Assembly: GCA_017408025.1 (NCBI GenBank)
Contig: JAFQVJ010000056.1
Span: 1-64,000 of the forward strand
Reading direction: 5' to 3'
DNA from: Lachnospiraceae bacterium
Lineage (GTDB): Bacteria; Bacillota; Clostridia; Lachnospirales; Lachnospiraceae
DNA: 64,000 bases
Part shown: in pieces, positions 37,149 to 45,425 of the stretch
How positions within the stretch are numbered: the first letter of the stretch is position 1
Layout of the letters: each line of letters starts with the position of its first letter
Made by a program: the position numbers and the translations under genes
Notes under the pieces: generated by a model
Databases searched by the model: none
The model's input: only the letters and a program-made list of their open reading frames with translations
Told to the model about the DNA's origin: nothing

Positions 37149-37886
37149 ACGGATTATCGTTTCTATAAATTAAATCTAAGAGAATATATAGCATATGGAT
37201 GTATGTATATAACAGCTACTTCTGTCATATCATTTCTATTCTATAACTCTATCATCCCCGTTGTACTCCTACTGCCTGGATGCATCATTTATTACAGATT
37301 TGTCCGCAATTCTTTGAAGAAACGTAGGGACAATGTATTAACTTTACAATTCAAAGATTTTTTAGTTTCTGTCAGCTCTCTTCTTTCTACAGGATATTCC
37401 CTTGAAAACGCCATTGTAGAATCTCGTAAGGAAATTCTTTCCATACACGGCGACTGTCTCATGATAAGAGAGCTTGACAGAATGATTAGTCAATTACTTA
37501 TTCATATTCCAACTGAGGAAATTTTCAAGAACTTTTCGCTTCGTACTGATATTGATGAAATAAAAACTTTTTCGCAGATTCTCAGTATAGCAAAGCAGAG
37601 TGGTGGAGATTTAATTCATATAATTTTTTCCACATCTTCATCTATTTCATCTCGCGTTAATATTCGCACAGAGATTAACACAACTCTATCTGGAAAAAAA
37701 TTCGAGCTATATATTATGGCAATTATGCCAGTTATCATTATGATTTATGTAAGCTTTACGCAGCCAGGTTTCTTTACTCCTATGTACCACAATCTTGTGG
37801 GGATAATTATCATGACCATTTGCTTGGTAATGTACATATTGGCTGTGGTTATAGCATACAAAATTCTATCTATTGAAGATAGATAA
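37149..37886 (+). CDS. tadB: TadB-like type II secretion F-domain protein, apparent ACG start
   Basis: 245 residues from 37149. Two membrane segments lie near the N-terminus (about 18-55), a cytoplasmic T2SSF domain follows (LQFKDFLVSVSSLLSTGYSLENAI...FAKQSGGD type), and two membrane segments close the protein. It forms the inner-membrane platform with TadC. An ATG at 37101 overlaps tadA and has no ribosome site. AAAAGGAGG is 7 nt before ACG (37149-37151) and 4 nt before ATT (37146). The family start DYRFYKLNLREY follows ACG directly. Confidence 0.85.
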   Translation, partial: TDYRFYKLNLREYIAYGCMYITATSVISFLFYNSIIPVVLLLPGCIIYYRFVRNSLKKRRDNVLTLQFKDFLVSVSSLLSTGYSLENAIVESRKEILSIHGDCLMIRELDRMISQLLIHIPTEEIFKNFSLRTDIDEIKTFSQILSIAKQSGGDLIHIIFSTSSSISSRVNIRTEINTTLSGKKFELYIMAIMPVIIMIYVSFTQPGFFTPMYHNLVGIIIMTICLVMYILAVVIAYKILSIEDR

Positions 37887-37909
37887 ACATAAAGGAAAGG
37901 AGCCATTAC

Positions 37910-38905
37910 ATGCAGATTACCTTTATTATTATATTTTCTTTCATCTTTCTGGCTACATTTATATGTATAGTTATATTCAGGCATTACAAAGATGATTATG
38001 TTAAAAATCTCGATAAAAAGATATTTTCCTTAAGAATAGTTCTAGGCTTTTCAACTGCATGCACAGATCTGCTACATAGTCTTCCTTTTTTTAGAAATAC
38101 AAGAGCCTATTCCAAAGAAAAGAAACTTTTATCATCTATAAATTTAAGCTCTTCTCCAGAAAAGAATCTTTATGAACACCATATACGGCTGTTATCATAC
38201 ATCATATGCGTTGTAGTTATATGCTCTTTTTTGGGACTTGCTTACACCATCACTCTAACCAGTACAAATAGAGAAGATATATCAGACATAACAAGACCGG
38301 CAGCTGGTGAAGGCAATCAGAATATGACACTTATCGCTGATAGTGAGATGTATTCTGGTACTATAGATATTTCCATAGATGAAGAAAAATACTCCTTTGA
38401 AGAAGCCATGGAAATCTTCAGTTCTTGCAGAGCAGATTTCGACAGCACTGTTCTCGGTGATAATGTATCTTTTTTACACGTAACATCACCTCTTACATTT
38501 CCCTCAAGTTGGGGAGAGGAAGGAATCTCAGTTTCATGGTATATAAGTGATACTGATATTATTGATTATTCCGGCTCTCTTATAAAAGAAAACATTTCTG
38601 ATACTGGTTCATCCATGGAGATTATTGCCACATTGTCTCTAGGTGATTTTTCTGCTGATATATGCTATCAGCTAAAAGTATATCCTCCAGAAGCTTCAGC
38701 CAAAGCGTCCATCATTTCATATATCAATGACTACATCAATTCGGACCATAACCTAACTGAAACTATGGTCGAATTACCAGATAGTATAAATGGACAGGCT
38801 ATTTCCTTCTTCCAAGAAAAAACGGTGTATCCCTCCCTGGATTTTTATAGCCATAATATTAATAATTTCTATTCTTATTATTTTACTGGAGAAAAGAGAA
38901 CTTGA
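37910..38905 (+). CDS. tadC: TadC-like protein, N-terminal part (frameshifted)
   Basis: 331 residues with an N-terminal membrane segment, a second one near 95-120, and a beta-rich extracytoplasmic region (about 125-280) resembling an atrophied Ig-like domain (SVSWYISDTDIIDYSG). After residue about 304 (FFQEK) the frame leaves the conserved sequence and stops at 38905. The missing second half is in the +1 frame (next entry). AAAGGAG is 8 nt before the ATG. Reading six A residues at 38817-38822 as five restores one protein of about 493 residues. Confidence 0.75.
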   Translation: MQITFIIIFSFIFLATFICIVIFRHYKDDYVKNLDKKIFSLRIVLGFSTACTDLLHSLPFFRNTRAYSKEKKLLSSINLSSSPEKNLYEHHIRLLSYIICVVVICSFLGLAYTITLTSTNREDISDITRPAAGEGNQNMTLIADSEMYSGTIDISIDEEKYSFEEAMEIFSSCRADFDSTVLGDNVSFLHVTSPLTFPSSWGEEGISVSWYISDTDIIDYSGSLIKENISDTGSSMEIIATLSLGDFSADICYQLKVYPPEASAKASIISYINDYINSDHNLTETMVELPDSINGQAISFFQEKTVYPSLDFYSHNINNFYSYYFTGEKRT

Positions 38906-39392
38906 AAAAAAAGTAAACATAAGAAACGAGCAGCTTCTTCGTGACTACCCTGAATTGGTGTCAAAATTTTCACTTTTGACCTTAGCAGGACTGAGTATAA
39001 GCAATGCACTTTTTCGTATTGTGGATGACTACCGTGATTCTTTATCTAACGGTGGACAAAAGAAATATGTATATGAGGAAATATCTCTAACGTGCAAACG
39101 AATAAAGAATGGTATCTATGAGCCAATAGCCTACGAAGAGATGGGGCAACGCTTCAGCCTTCCCTGTTATATAAAATTTTCATCATTTCTCATATCAGGA
39201 TTAAAAAGAGGTACTTCAGATTTTAACCGTCTTCTATCAGAAGAGGCGACTACATCTCTCCTTGAGAGAAAAGCCGCTGTTCTTCAAAAAGGAGAACGGG
39301 CATCTTCAAAGCTTATGGGGCCAATGATGCTTATGTTCATTGTAATCCTCATGTTAGTTATGATTCCTGCACTTTCATCAATAAGCATTTAA
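38790..39392 (+). CDS. tadC: TadC-like protein, C-terminal T2SSF part (frameshifted)
   Basis: This is the +1 frame continuation of the preceding gene. A membrane segment (WIFIAIILIISILIILLE) is followed by a T2SSF domain (LLTLAGLSISNALFRIVDDY...GTSDFNRLLSEEAT) and a final membrane segment. The ATG at 38790 has no ribosome site, lies inside the upstream gene and is probably not a real start. It is expressed only if a shift occurs near 38817-38822, or if the indel is a sequencing error. Confidence 0.7.
   Translation: MDRLFPSSKKKRCIPPWIFIAIILIISILIILLEKRELEKKVNIRNEQLLRDYPELVSKFSLLTLAGLSISNALFRIVDDYRDSLSNGGQKKYVYEEISLTCKRIKNGIYEPIAYEEMGQRFSLPCYIKFSSFLISGLKRGTSDFNRLLSEEATTSLLERKAAVLQKGERASSKLMGPMMLMFIVILMLVMIPALSSISI
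38817..38822 (+). other. Six-A run at the tadC frame junction
   Basis: GAAAAAACGG. Five A would keep TadC in frame. It is the only homopolymer at the junction and is the site of an indel, slippage or phase variation. Confidence 0.75.
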
Positions 39393-39406
39393 ATAGGAGG
39401 TTCAAT

Positions 39407-39613
39407 ATGATTAGAAAATATAAAAACAACATAAGACTTAATCTACTAAAACTTCATAACAAACTTTATGGAGATAACAGAGGAATGGGAACAATTGAAT
39501 TAGTTCTGATTATAATTGTTATCTTAGGTATTTTAGTTATCTTCCGCAGCAACATTGAGAGCCTGATAAACACTGTTTTTGGCAAGATTCACAGCCAAGT
39601 GAACTCATTTTAA
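39407..39613 (+). CDS. flp: Flp1-type IVb pilin
   Basis: 68 residues. A basic leader of about 25 residues ends in NRG, followed by MGTIELVLIIIVILGILVIF. Prepilin cleavage after Gly would give the usual Glu at +5. A short tail follows (NIESLINTVFGKIHSQVNSF). It is the major pilus subunit. AGGAGG is 6 nt upstream of the ATG. It lies between the TadC and DUF5702 genes. Confidence 0.9.
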   Translation: MIRKYKNNIRLNLLKLHNKLYGDNRGMGTIELVLIIIVILGILVIFRSNIESLINTVFGKIHSQVNSF

Positions 39614-39616
39614 GAT

Positions 39617-41095
39617 ATGACTTGCTCATCACATTTAAAAAACGGAGCCGTCACTCTTTATCTTGCTATATCCTTTTCCTTATTACTAACACTTATATGT
39701 TATACTATAGAATCATGTCATTTAGGTGTTTTAGCAAGCAGAGCTGATAGCGTTTCTTATATTTCAGCAGATTCACTTTTAGGCAATTACTGTCTTCCCT
39801 TGTTTGAAAAATATGGTTTATTTTGCCTTAATGAACAGGGCTTGGATTTAAAATCATTACTGACAGATTATGCAAAAAACAATTGCCAGTCTTCTCCAAG
39901 CCTTCTATACGGATATGAAAGCTTTTTAAACTTGTCATTGGACGACATAGACATTACAGATGTCCACTATATAACAGACAATGATGCAAAAGATTTTGTT
40001 GAACAGATATGCGAACATGTAAAATATCTTGAATTGACAAACCTGGCTAATGAACTTTTAGATTCTTCCAACGAAGATATTCCCGAAGTATTTGAGCAAT
40101 CTGAAGATGGATTACCCAATATAGATTTTGATAGCATTGATCCCACAATATATACTGAATACATTTCTGGCGACATGGTTACAAACGGAAAAACAGATGA
40201 AGATTTATCTAATATAGATTCTGACTCCTTTTCTTCCTCCATAAGCGAGTCCATTGGACATCTTATAAAGAATAGTCTTCTCTCCTGTATCCTAAAAGAC
40301 CCATCAACTGTCTCTTCTTTGTCCATTGACAAAACCGTTGTTCCCTCCGTCACCTGTGAACTGACTATGGACGGTATAAATGCTTCTTACGGTTACTATA
40401 AGGACGTCTCTCTTGCCACATATGAAAAGGCATGCTTTTGCGAATATATTACACATACCTTTGGCAATTACTTAGATACTTCTGAAACTTCAGCGTTAAA
40501 GTACCAGACCGAATATATCATTTCAGGTTCTCCAGATGATGATACAAACCTTATTAATACTTCTCTACAGCTTATCTCTTTGAGAACGGGTTTGAATTTA
40601 GTTCATCTTATTTCCGATAAAAGTAAATTTAACGCTGCATGGAAAATTGCTAAATCTGCATCTTCTATCCCGTTAGCTCCATATATTATTCAGGCTACTA
40701 TTTTAACCGTATGGGCCACCGCAGAATCAATCATAGATGTTCGGGATCTGTTAGGGGGCAAATCTGTTCCTCTGATTAAAACAAAAGACCAATGGACTTT
40801 ATCCATACAGGGGTTGAAAAATTTTTCCAAAGATACAGCCTCCTCAAATGATGGTTTATCTGGCTTATCATACGAACGTTATCTCGAAATGCTGCTTATA
40901 TTTCAGAATAATATTTCTGTTTATTACAGGACCTTGGACTTAATACAGGTAGACATATGTAAGGAGTACAGTGACAATTTTCGCATTTCTCGTTGTATAA
41001 CGGGTATTGATATTGAATTTACTTATTCTCTTCCTTACCTGATAATAACCAACTCCCAAACCTATAAAAGGCGTCACACTTATAAATACCAATAA
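39617..41095 (+). CDS. DUF5702 protein, TadE/G-like pilus-associated
   Basis: 492 residues. A single N-terminal hydrophobic segment behind KNGAVTLYLAISFSLLL, in the place of a pseudopilin-like start, is followed by a large extracytoplasmic region and a second hydrophobic stretch near 350-375. It matches the DUF5702 proteins of clostridial Tad loci. No ribosome site is visible; the ATG is 3 nt behind the pilin stop, so it probably depends on coupling to flp. Confidence 0.8.
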   Translation: MTCSSHLKNGAVTLYLAISFSLLLTLICYTIESCHLGVLASRADSVSYISADSLLGNYCLPLFEKYGLFCLNEQGLDLKSLLTDYAKNNCQSSPSLLYGYESFLNLSLDDIDITDVHYITDNDAKDFVEQICEHVKYLELTNLANELLDSSNEDIPEVFEQSEDGLPNIDFDSIDPTIYTEYISGDMVTNGKTDEDLSNIDSDSFSSSISESIGHLIKNSLLSCILKDPSTVSSLSIDKTVVPSVTCELTMDGINASYGYYKDVSLATYEKACFCEYITHTFGNYLDTSETSALKYQTEYIISGSPDDDTNLINTSLQLISLRTGLNLVHLISDKSKFNAAWKIAKSASSIPLAPYIIQATILTVWATAESIIDVRDLLGGKSVPLIKTKDQWTLSIQGLKNFSKDTASSNDGLSGLSYERYLEMLLIFQNNISVYYRTLDLIQVDICKEYSDNFRISRCITGIDIEFTYSLPYLIITNSQTYKRRHTYKYQ

Positions 41096-41126
41096 CCGCA
41101 ACATATATGAAAGGAGGTATATAACC

Positions 41127-42137
41127 ATGACCTTTTTGAATAGAACAACCACACCATCAAACGAAAAGACTTTCTTTAAAATCAAAAAAAATATCGTTAC
41201 TCTCCGATCAGATCGTCTTTTGTCTAAACAAGTTGAATCATATCCAACCCACAATATCAATTCAATTTACTATTCCAAAAGGCCATGCTTATATACCTCC
41301 GCTTTTTCCAGAGGAAGCATAACCTTAGAAGCAGCTATAGCTCTTCCCTTATTTCTATTCTCATTACTAACCATTATATATATCATCAATATAATGTACC
41401 TTCAGATATCATTGCAAATGTCTCTAGAGGAAACTGCCAGAAATATAAGCAAAACAGCTTATATTTCTTCAGAATTTTATGCACTGACAACCGAGCAACA
41501 AGCTAATGTCTCCGATAGCGACTCTTCCATTCTTGAAAATATGGGAGCTTCCATAATTTCCATACCTTATATAAAAAGCTGCTTTCTAAGCGATAATACC
41601 AGAGAAATGCTTGACAATTCATGTATTGAAAATGGTTCAAGTGGATTATCATTTCTTTCCACATCAGTTGATATGGCAAATAACATTATGGATATTATAG
41701 TAACTTATAAGGTCGGTATTCCTTTTATGCCCGGAGATATATTTTCATTCAGGCTGGCTAACAGGTGCTATATGAAGATTTATATGGGAAAGGACATGGA
41801 AAAAGAGCAAACAGAGTCCTCCTTTTATGTGTACTTTACTTCCTACGGCAAGGTGTATCACACAAACAAGTACTGTCAATATCTATTAAATTATAGTAAG
41901 GCAATTCGATATAGAGATTCTTTATTACAATATCAGCTTAATCCTTGTAAACTGTGTTCATCAACTACAACTACAGAAAAATTGTATGAGGATAACCCAA
42001 TTATCTATCTTACTTTGTCAGAGTCTATTTATCATGTAACACTGGACTGTCAATCATTTACAAAAGATATATTTCGAATTAAGAAAACAAACATTGATGA
42101 AGATGAACTATGTGAAAAATGTCTGAAAGGAAAATAG
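41127..42137 (+). CDS. TadE/G-like pseudopilin with two Cys-rich C-terminal modules
   Basis: 336 residues. Residues about 62-95 are the pilin-like segment (SRGSITLEAAIALPLFLFSLL, Gly before Ser and Glu at +5). The C-terminal 110 residues hold two similar modules, YHTNKYCQYL...NPCKLC and YHVTLDCQSF...ELCEKC, each with one Cys and then CxxC, like small metal-binding motifs. AGGAGG lies 9 nt upstream. Minor pilin or assembly factor. Confidence 0.85.
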   Translation: MTFLNRTTTPSNEKTFFKIKKNIVTLRSDRLLSKQVESYPTHNINSIYYSKRPCLYTSAFSRGSITLEAAIALPLFLFSLLTIIYIINIMYLQISLQMSLEETARNISKTAYISSEFYALTTEQQANVSDSDSSILENMGASIISIPYIKSCFLSDNTREMLDNSCIENGSSGLSFLSTSVDMANNIMDIIVTYKVGIPFMPGDIFSFRLANRCYMKIYMGKDMEKEQTESSFYVYFTSYGKVYHTNKYCQYLLNYSKAIRYRDSLLQYQLNPCKLCSSTTTTEKLYEDNPIIYLTLSESIYHVTLDCQSFTKDIFRIKKTNIDEDELCEKCLKGK

Positions 42138-42142
42138 CAATT

Positions 42143-42580
42143 ATGGAAGAAAATATGGTTTATTCAACAATTAACATTATCATATTACTTTGTCTGGCAT
42201 ATGCCACATACACAGATATAAAATCTCATTCAATATCAATTAAAGTGTCACTATCTGCCACAATATTAATTATTATAACTCTGTTTTTTTCAGACAGACC
42301 ATATTTATCCTCCATCATATACGGTCTTATACCTGGTATTGTTTTATGTATTCTCTCTTATTTAACCCGTGAGAGCATCGGATATGGTGACGGAGTAATA
42401 GTTAGTATCATAGGCATCGGCTTAGGATTTAGTAAAGTTATTTTTATATGTATTATTGCTTTTATTGTTACTGCCATAGTGGCTATATTTCTTATTATTA
42501 AAAGAAAATCTGGCAAGTCAACTCTTCCTTTTGTACCGTTTATTTTATGTGGCTTTATTTTAGAACTATGCCTATTTTAA
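42143..42580 (+). CDS. Prepilin peptidase (A24 family, TadV/CpaA-like)
   Basis: 145 residues and four to five membrane segments. The two catalytic Asp are in TYTDIKSHSIS and GYGDG. It lacks the methyltransferase domain of PilD, as usual for Tad loci, and would cleave Flp and the TadE-like proteins. The start at 42143 was preferred; an earlier ATG at 42119 lies within the previous gene and has no ribosome site. Confidence 0.92.
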   Translation: MEENMVYSTINIIILLCLAYATYTDIKSHSISIKVSLSATILIIITLFFSDRPYLSSIIYGLIPGIVLCILSYLTRESIGYGDGVIVSIIGIGLGFSKVIFICIIAFIVTAIVAIFLIIKRKSGKSTLPFVPFILCGFILELCLF

Positions 42581-42604
42581 ATAATTTGAAAGGGGGTTTG
42601 TATT

Positions 42605-42976
42605 ATGAAGGGTTCCATCACCTTAGAAAGCTCTTTGGTTTATCCTTTGATATTTTTTATTAGTGTATTACTTATCCTGTATAGCTTTTTTGTCCACGAC
42701 AAGCTAATACTTAAATCTGATATTTATCGTATCCTTATGGAGGATTATAGTAGTGATTCCCCCAAAGCTGCATCAGATATTGAACAGCGATTAAATGAAA
42801 AATGTTTACTTTCATATACCTATGACATAGATTACCAAACTGAAAATAATTCTATAAGTCTTCAAGCTAATTCTTCCTCCATCTCAAACATATGGCTAAA
42901 ATTGTCATTTACAGGATATGAACGCTGTGACTACATACGAAAATATTTCGCCATCTTGAACTTATTAAATAAATGA
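42605..42976 (+). CDS. Small TadE-like pseudopilin
   Basis: 123 residues. It begins MKGSITLESSLVYPLIFFISVLLILYSFF, the same cleavage context (Gly, then SITLE) as the larger TadE-like protein. A soluble domain follows. AAAGGGGG lies upstream. Probable minor pilin. Confidence 0.8.
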   Translation: MKGSITLESSLVYPLIFFISVLLILYSFFVHDKLILKSDIYRILMEDYSSDSPKAASDIEQRLNEKCLLSYTYDIDYQTENNSISLQANSSSISNIWLKLSFTGYERCDYIRKYFAILNLLNK

Positions 42977-42989
42977 AAGGATTTAACCT

Positions 42990-44300
42990 ATGACAGAACA
43001 AATTTTGAACACATCTTATAAAAAAAGTCTCGGAAAGAATTATATGATTATCGATTTGGCGCAACCAGAGGTCTACTTATCAAGCGGAGGATCTTTTAAG
43101 GATTTCCGCATTCGCATGATACATGAGAATAACATACCTGGATTATTAAACAGCCATATTCAATATATTGATGACATTCCCTCTTTTCAATACGATATAA
43201 CTGGTATGCAAAGCCTAGAGGTTATATTAGATACAGTTCCTTTGACACATCCTCTTCTGTGCAAAATTTTTTCGGCAATTTACAATTGCTTGTTGTCTAT
43301 TGAAAACTATTTACTAGTACACGATCATATTATGCTATCACCAGAGTACATATACTTAACAGCTGACTACACAGACATACGCCTATGTTATTGCCCTATA
43401 TGTGGTAATTGTTTTAATGACTCTATTGGTTCATTGTTCGATTATCTTCTAAAAAGAGTAGATCATTCAGATGAAAAATGTGTGTACCTAGCATATTCAA
43501 TGCATAAATCTGCCATCGACCCCGACTTTAATATCAATAAACTTTATAGTCAGCTTTCTTCAATACCGAAAGACCTGCCACCTGTAATCACACCTCACAT
43601 TAGTGGTGAACAAAAAAATCAAAAAGAAATCTTAACTACTACATTACCTGCAAAATCTAATGAGATACTAGAAGATAAACCTCATTACCTTAATAATGAA
43701 CATTATCTTGGCAAAAATCATGAGACCAGACATATTTCAGAAGGAAAAATGAAGTTATTCCTTTTAGTTATTGCCTCTGTTTTTGCTGTCAGTGTATCTT
43801 CTATTTTGTACTTTTTAGATTTTTACCCGCTTAGCTTCTATGGGATATTGTTGCTAACCATCCTTATCATCATTTTCTATAATGGATATCATCTACATAG
43901 ACAATATGCACCTACAAAATTAGACGCTATTGTCTCCTCTAACCAGCAAAAATCTGTTTCCAACACAGTTATTTTAGCTGCCGGTAATGATGACAATACA
44001 CATAAGCTTATATATACCGGCGTAGGTGATGGAGAAGACATTTCTCTTACTCACTACCCATTTGTTATTGGAAAAACTGAATCCTGTAGTGCTAAGCTTA
44101 CCAATTCTGCCATCAGCCGACTTCACGCCAAGTTAAGCCTGTTACCAGTTGATGACGATTCCCATGACATTTTTGTAGAAGACTTAAATTCCACAAATGG
44201 TACATTACTCAACAACAATCCACTTACCCCTTATGAGAAATATCCAATAACTTCCGGAGATTATATTACCTTTGGTCATTTGACTTATATATTCCGTTAG
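42990..44300 (+). CDS. DUF6382 and FHA domain membrane protein
   Basis: 436 residues. The N-terminal DUF6382 region (about 1-190) includes a Cys cluster (CYCPICGNC). Two adjacent membrane segments lie at about 250-305. A C-terminal FHA domain (VIGKTESCSAKL...ISRLHAKL...VEDLNSTNGTLLNNNPL) binds phosphothreonine. Both soluble ends should be cytosolic. No kinase gene lies in the operon, so the phosphorylated partner is unknown. The location implies a role in control of pilus assembly. Confidence 0.85.
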   Translation: MTEQILNTSYKKSLGKNYMIIDLAQPEVYLSSGGSFKDFRIRMIHENNIPGLLNSHIQYIDDIPSFQYDITGMQSLEVILDTVPLTHPLLCKIFSAIYNCLLSIENYLLVHDHIMLSPEYIYLTADYTDIRLCYCPICGNCFNDSIGSLFDYLLKRVDHSDEKCVYLAYSMHKSAIDPDFNINKLYSQLSSIPKDLPPVITPHISGEQKNQKEILTTTLPAKSNEILEDKPHYLNNEHYLGKNHETRHISEGKMKLFLLVIASVFAVSVSSILYFLDFYPLSFYGILLLTILIIIFYNGYHLHRQYAPTKLDAIVSSNQQKSVSNTVILAAGNDDNTHKLIYTGVGDGEDISLTHYPFVIGKTESCSAKLTNSAISRLHAKLSLLPVDDDSHDIFVEDLNSTNGTLLNNNPLTPYEKYPITSGDYITFGHLTYIFR

Positions 44301-44301
44301 A

Positions 44302-44342
44302 GTATATTATATTGTATGGGTTTACCCATCATTATAATATAC
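44302..44342 (+). repeat. Strong hairpin before the rhomboid gene
   Basis: GTATATTATA and TATAATATAC (44302-44311, 44333-44342) enclose a second stem ATGGGT/ACCCAT. GAGGAAT for the rhomboid gene begins right after it. No T run follows, so it may control the rhomboid gene or protect the upstream mRNA 3' end. Confidence 0.6.
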
Positions 44343-44352
44343 GAGGAATAAT

Positions 44353-45381
44353 ATGATTGCTAAAAATATTGCTACGGTTTTAGTTAACCACCAATTTAAT
44401 ATAATGAAGAATACAAATCCACAATATCACTTCTTTTGTAAACAATCTGAGGAGAGCTTTTCTACCATTGTTCTTATCGATGATATAAAGTATCCTAAAA
44501 AAACAGATGCTTTGTTATTGAGCTCTATTAAAGAATCTTTGGAAAAAACCTTTTTCCTCAGAGGCTATAAAAAAGTGGATATTCTCTTTGTCATCTTCAC
44601 AAATAATCCATTCGAGTACAAATCCATGGCAGATGGCGATTTTACGTTCTGGCTATCTGATATGAATGATTTTAGAATTATCAGCTATTCTGCAGATGAT
44701 GGACAGTTTGCTCATATACGCGATGAACTGGAAGAGGCACTTGTCAAAGCTCCTGAAAAAACTTCCTTTATATCTCGTATAAAACATATTAATGGTATGT
44801 CTTATCCTATATTTGCCATATTGTTTGCCTTGATAAATATAGTTTTATATGTTGGTGTGGAATTATTTGGCGACATAAATGATGTTATATACATATATAG
44901 TCAGGGTGCCTCTGAGTGGCATAGTGTATTAGAGAATCAGGAATACTATAGACTTTTTACATGTATGTTTATCCATTTTAGTTTTTCACATCTTGCAAGC
45001 AACATGATGTCTCTATTAGCTATTGGTCACCAACTGGAACCTGCTATAGGTCACATAAAGTTTATTGCTATATATATGATATCAGGCTTATGTTCATCTC
45101 TTGCATCTGTATTCTACCATGCTCACATGGATGAATCAGCCATATCTGCTGGTGCATCTGGTGCTATATTTGGCATATTTGGAGCTTATGCTATCTTTGC
45201 ACTATTTGATAAGCTCAAGGGAAGACCGGTTCCAGCCATGCGCATAGCTTTGATGTCCATTTTAGTTCTGGCAAGTGGTTTTAATTCCACCTCTATTGAT
45301 AATGCAGCCCATCTCGGCGGAATTATTTCGGGATGTATTATTGCTTTTATTTGTTGCATATGTAGCAAAAATAAAATATAA
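44353..45381 (+). CDS. Rhomboid-family intramembrane serine protease
   Basis: 342 residues. A cytosolic N-terminal domain (1-140) precedes six to seven membrane segments. HFSFSHLASNMM supplies the structural His/Asn, GASGAIFGIFGAY the catalytic Ser, and NAAHLGGIISG the catalytic His. All key residues are present, so it should be active on membrane proteins. It is the last gene of the Tad cluster, 52 nt behind the FHA gene. Confidence 0.93.
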   Translation: MIAKNIATVLVNHQFNIMKNTNPQYHFFCKQSEESFSTIVLIDDIKYPKKTDALLLSSIKESLEKTFFLRGYKKVDILFVIFTNNPFEYKSMADGDFTFWLSDMNDFRIISYSADDGQFAHIRDELEEALVKAPEKTSFISRIKHINGMSYPIFAILFALINIVLYVGVELFGDINDVIYIYSQGASEWHSVLENQEYYRLFTCMFIHFSFSHLASNMMSLLAIGHQLEPAIGHIKFIAIYMISGLCSSLASVFYHAHMDESAISAGASGAIFGIFGAYAIFALFDKLKGRPVPAMRIALMSILVLASGFNSTSIDNAAHLGGIISGCIIAFICCICSKNKI

Positions 45382-45425
45382 TTATCATGCACGTCAGAAA
45401 ACGTTAACGCATAAGGAGAATAGTT

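Noticed and set aside
39617..41095. DUF5702 gene as another non-AUG start
   Set aside because: It lacks a Shine-Dalgarno, but its ATG follows the pilin stop by 3 nt, so coupling explains it.
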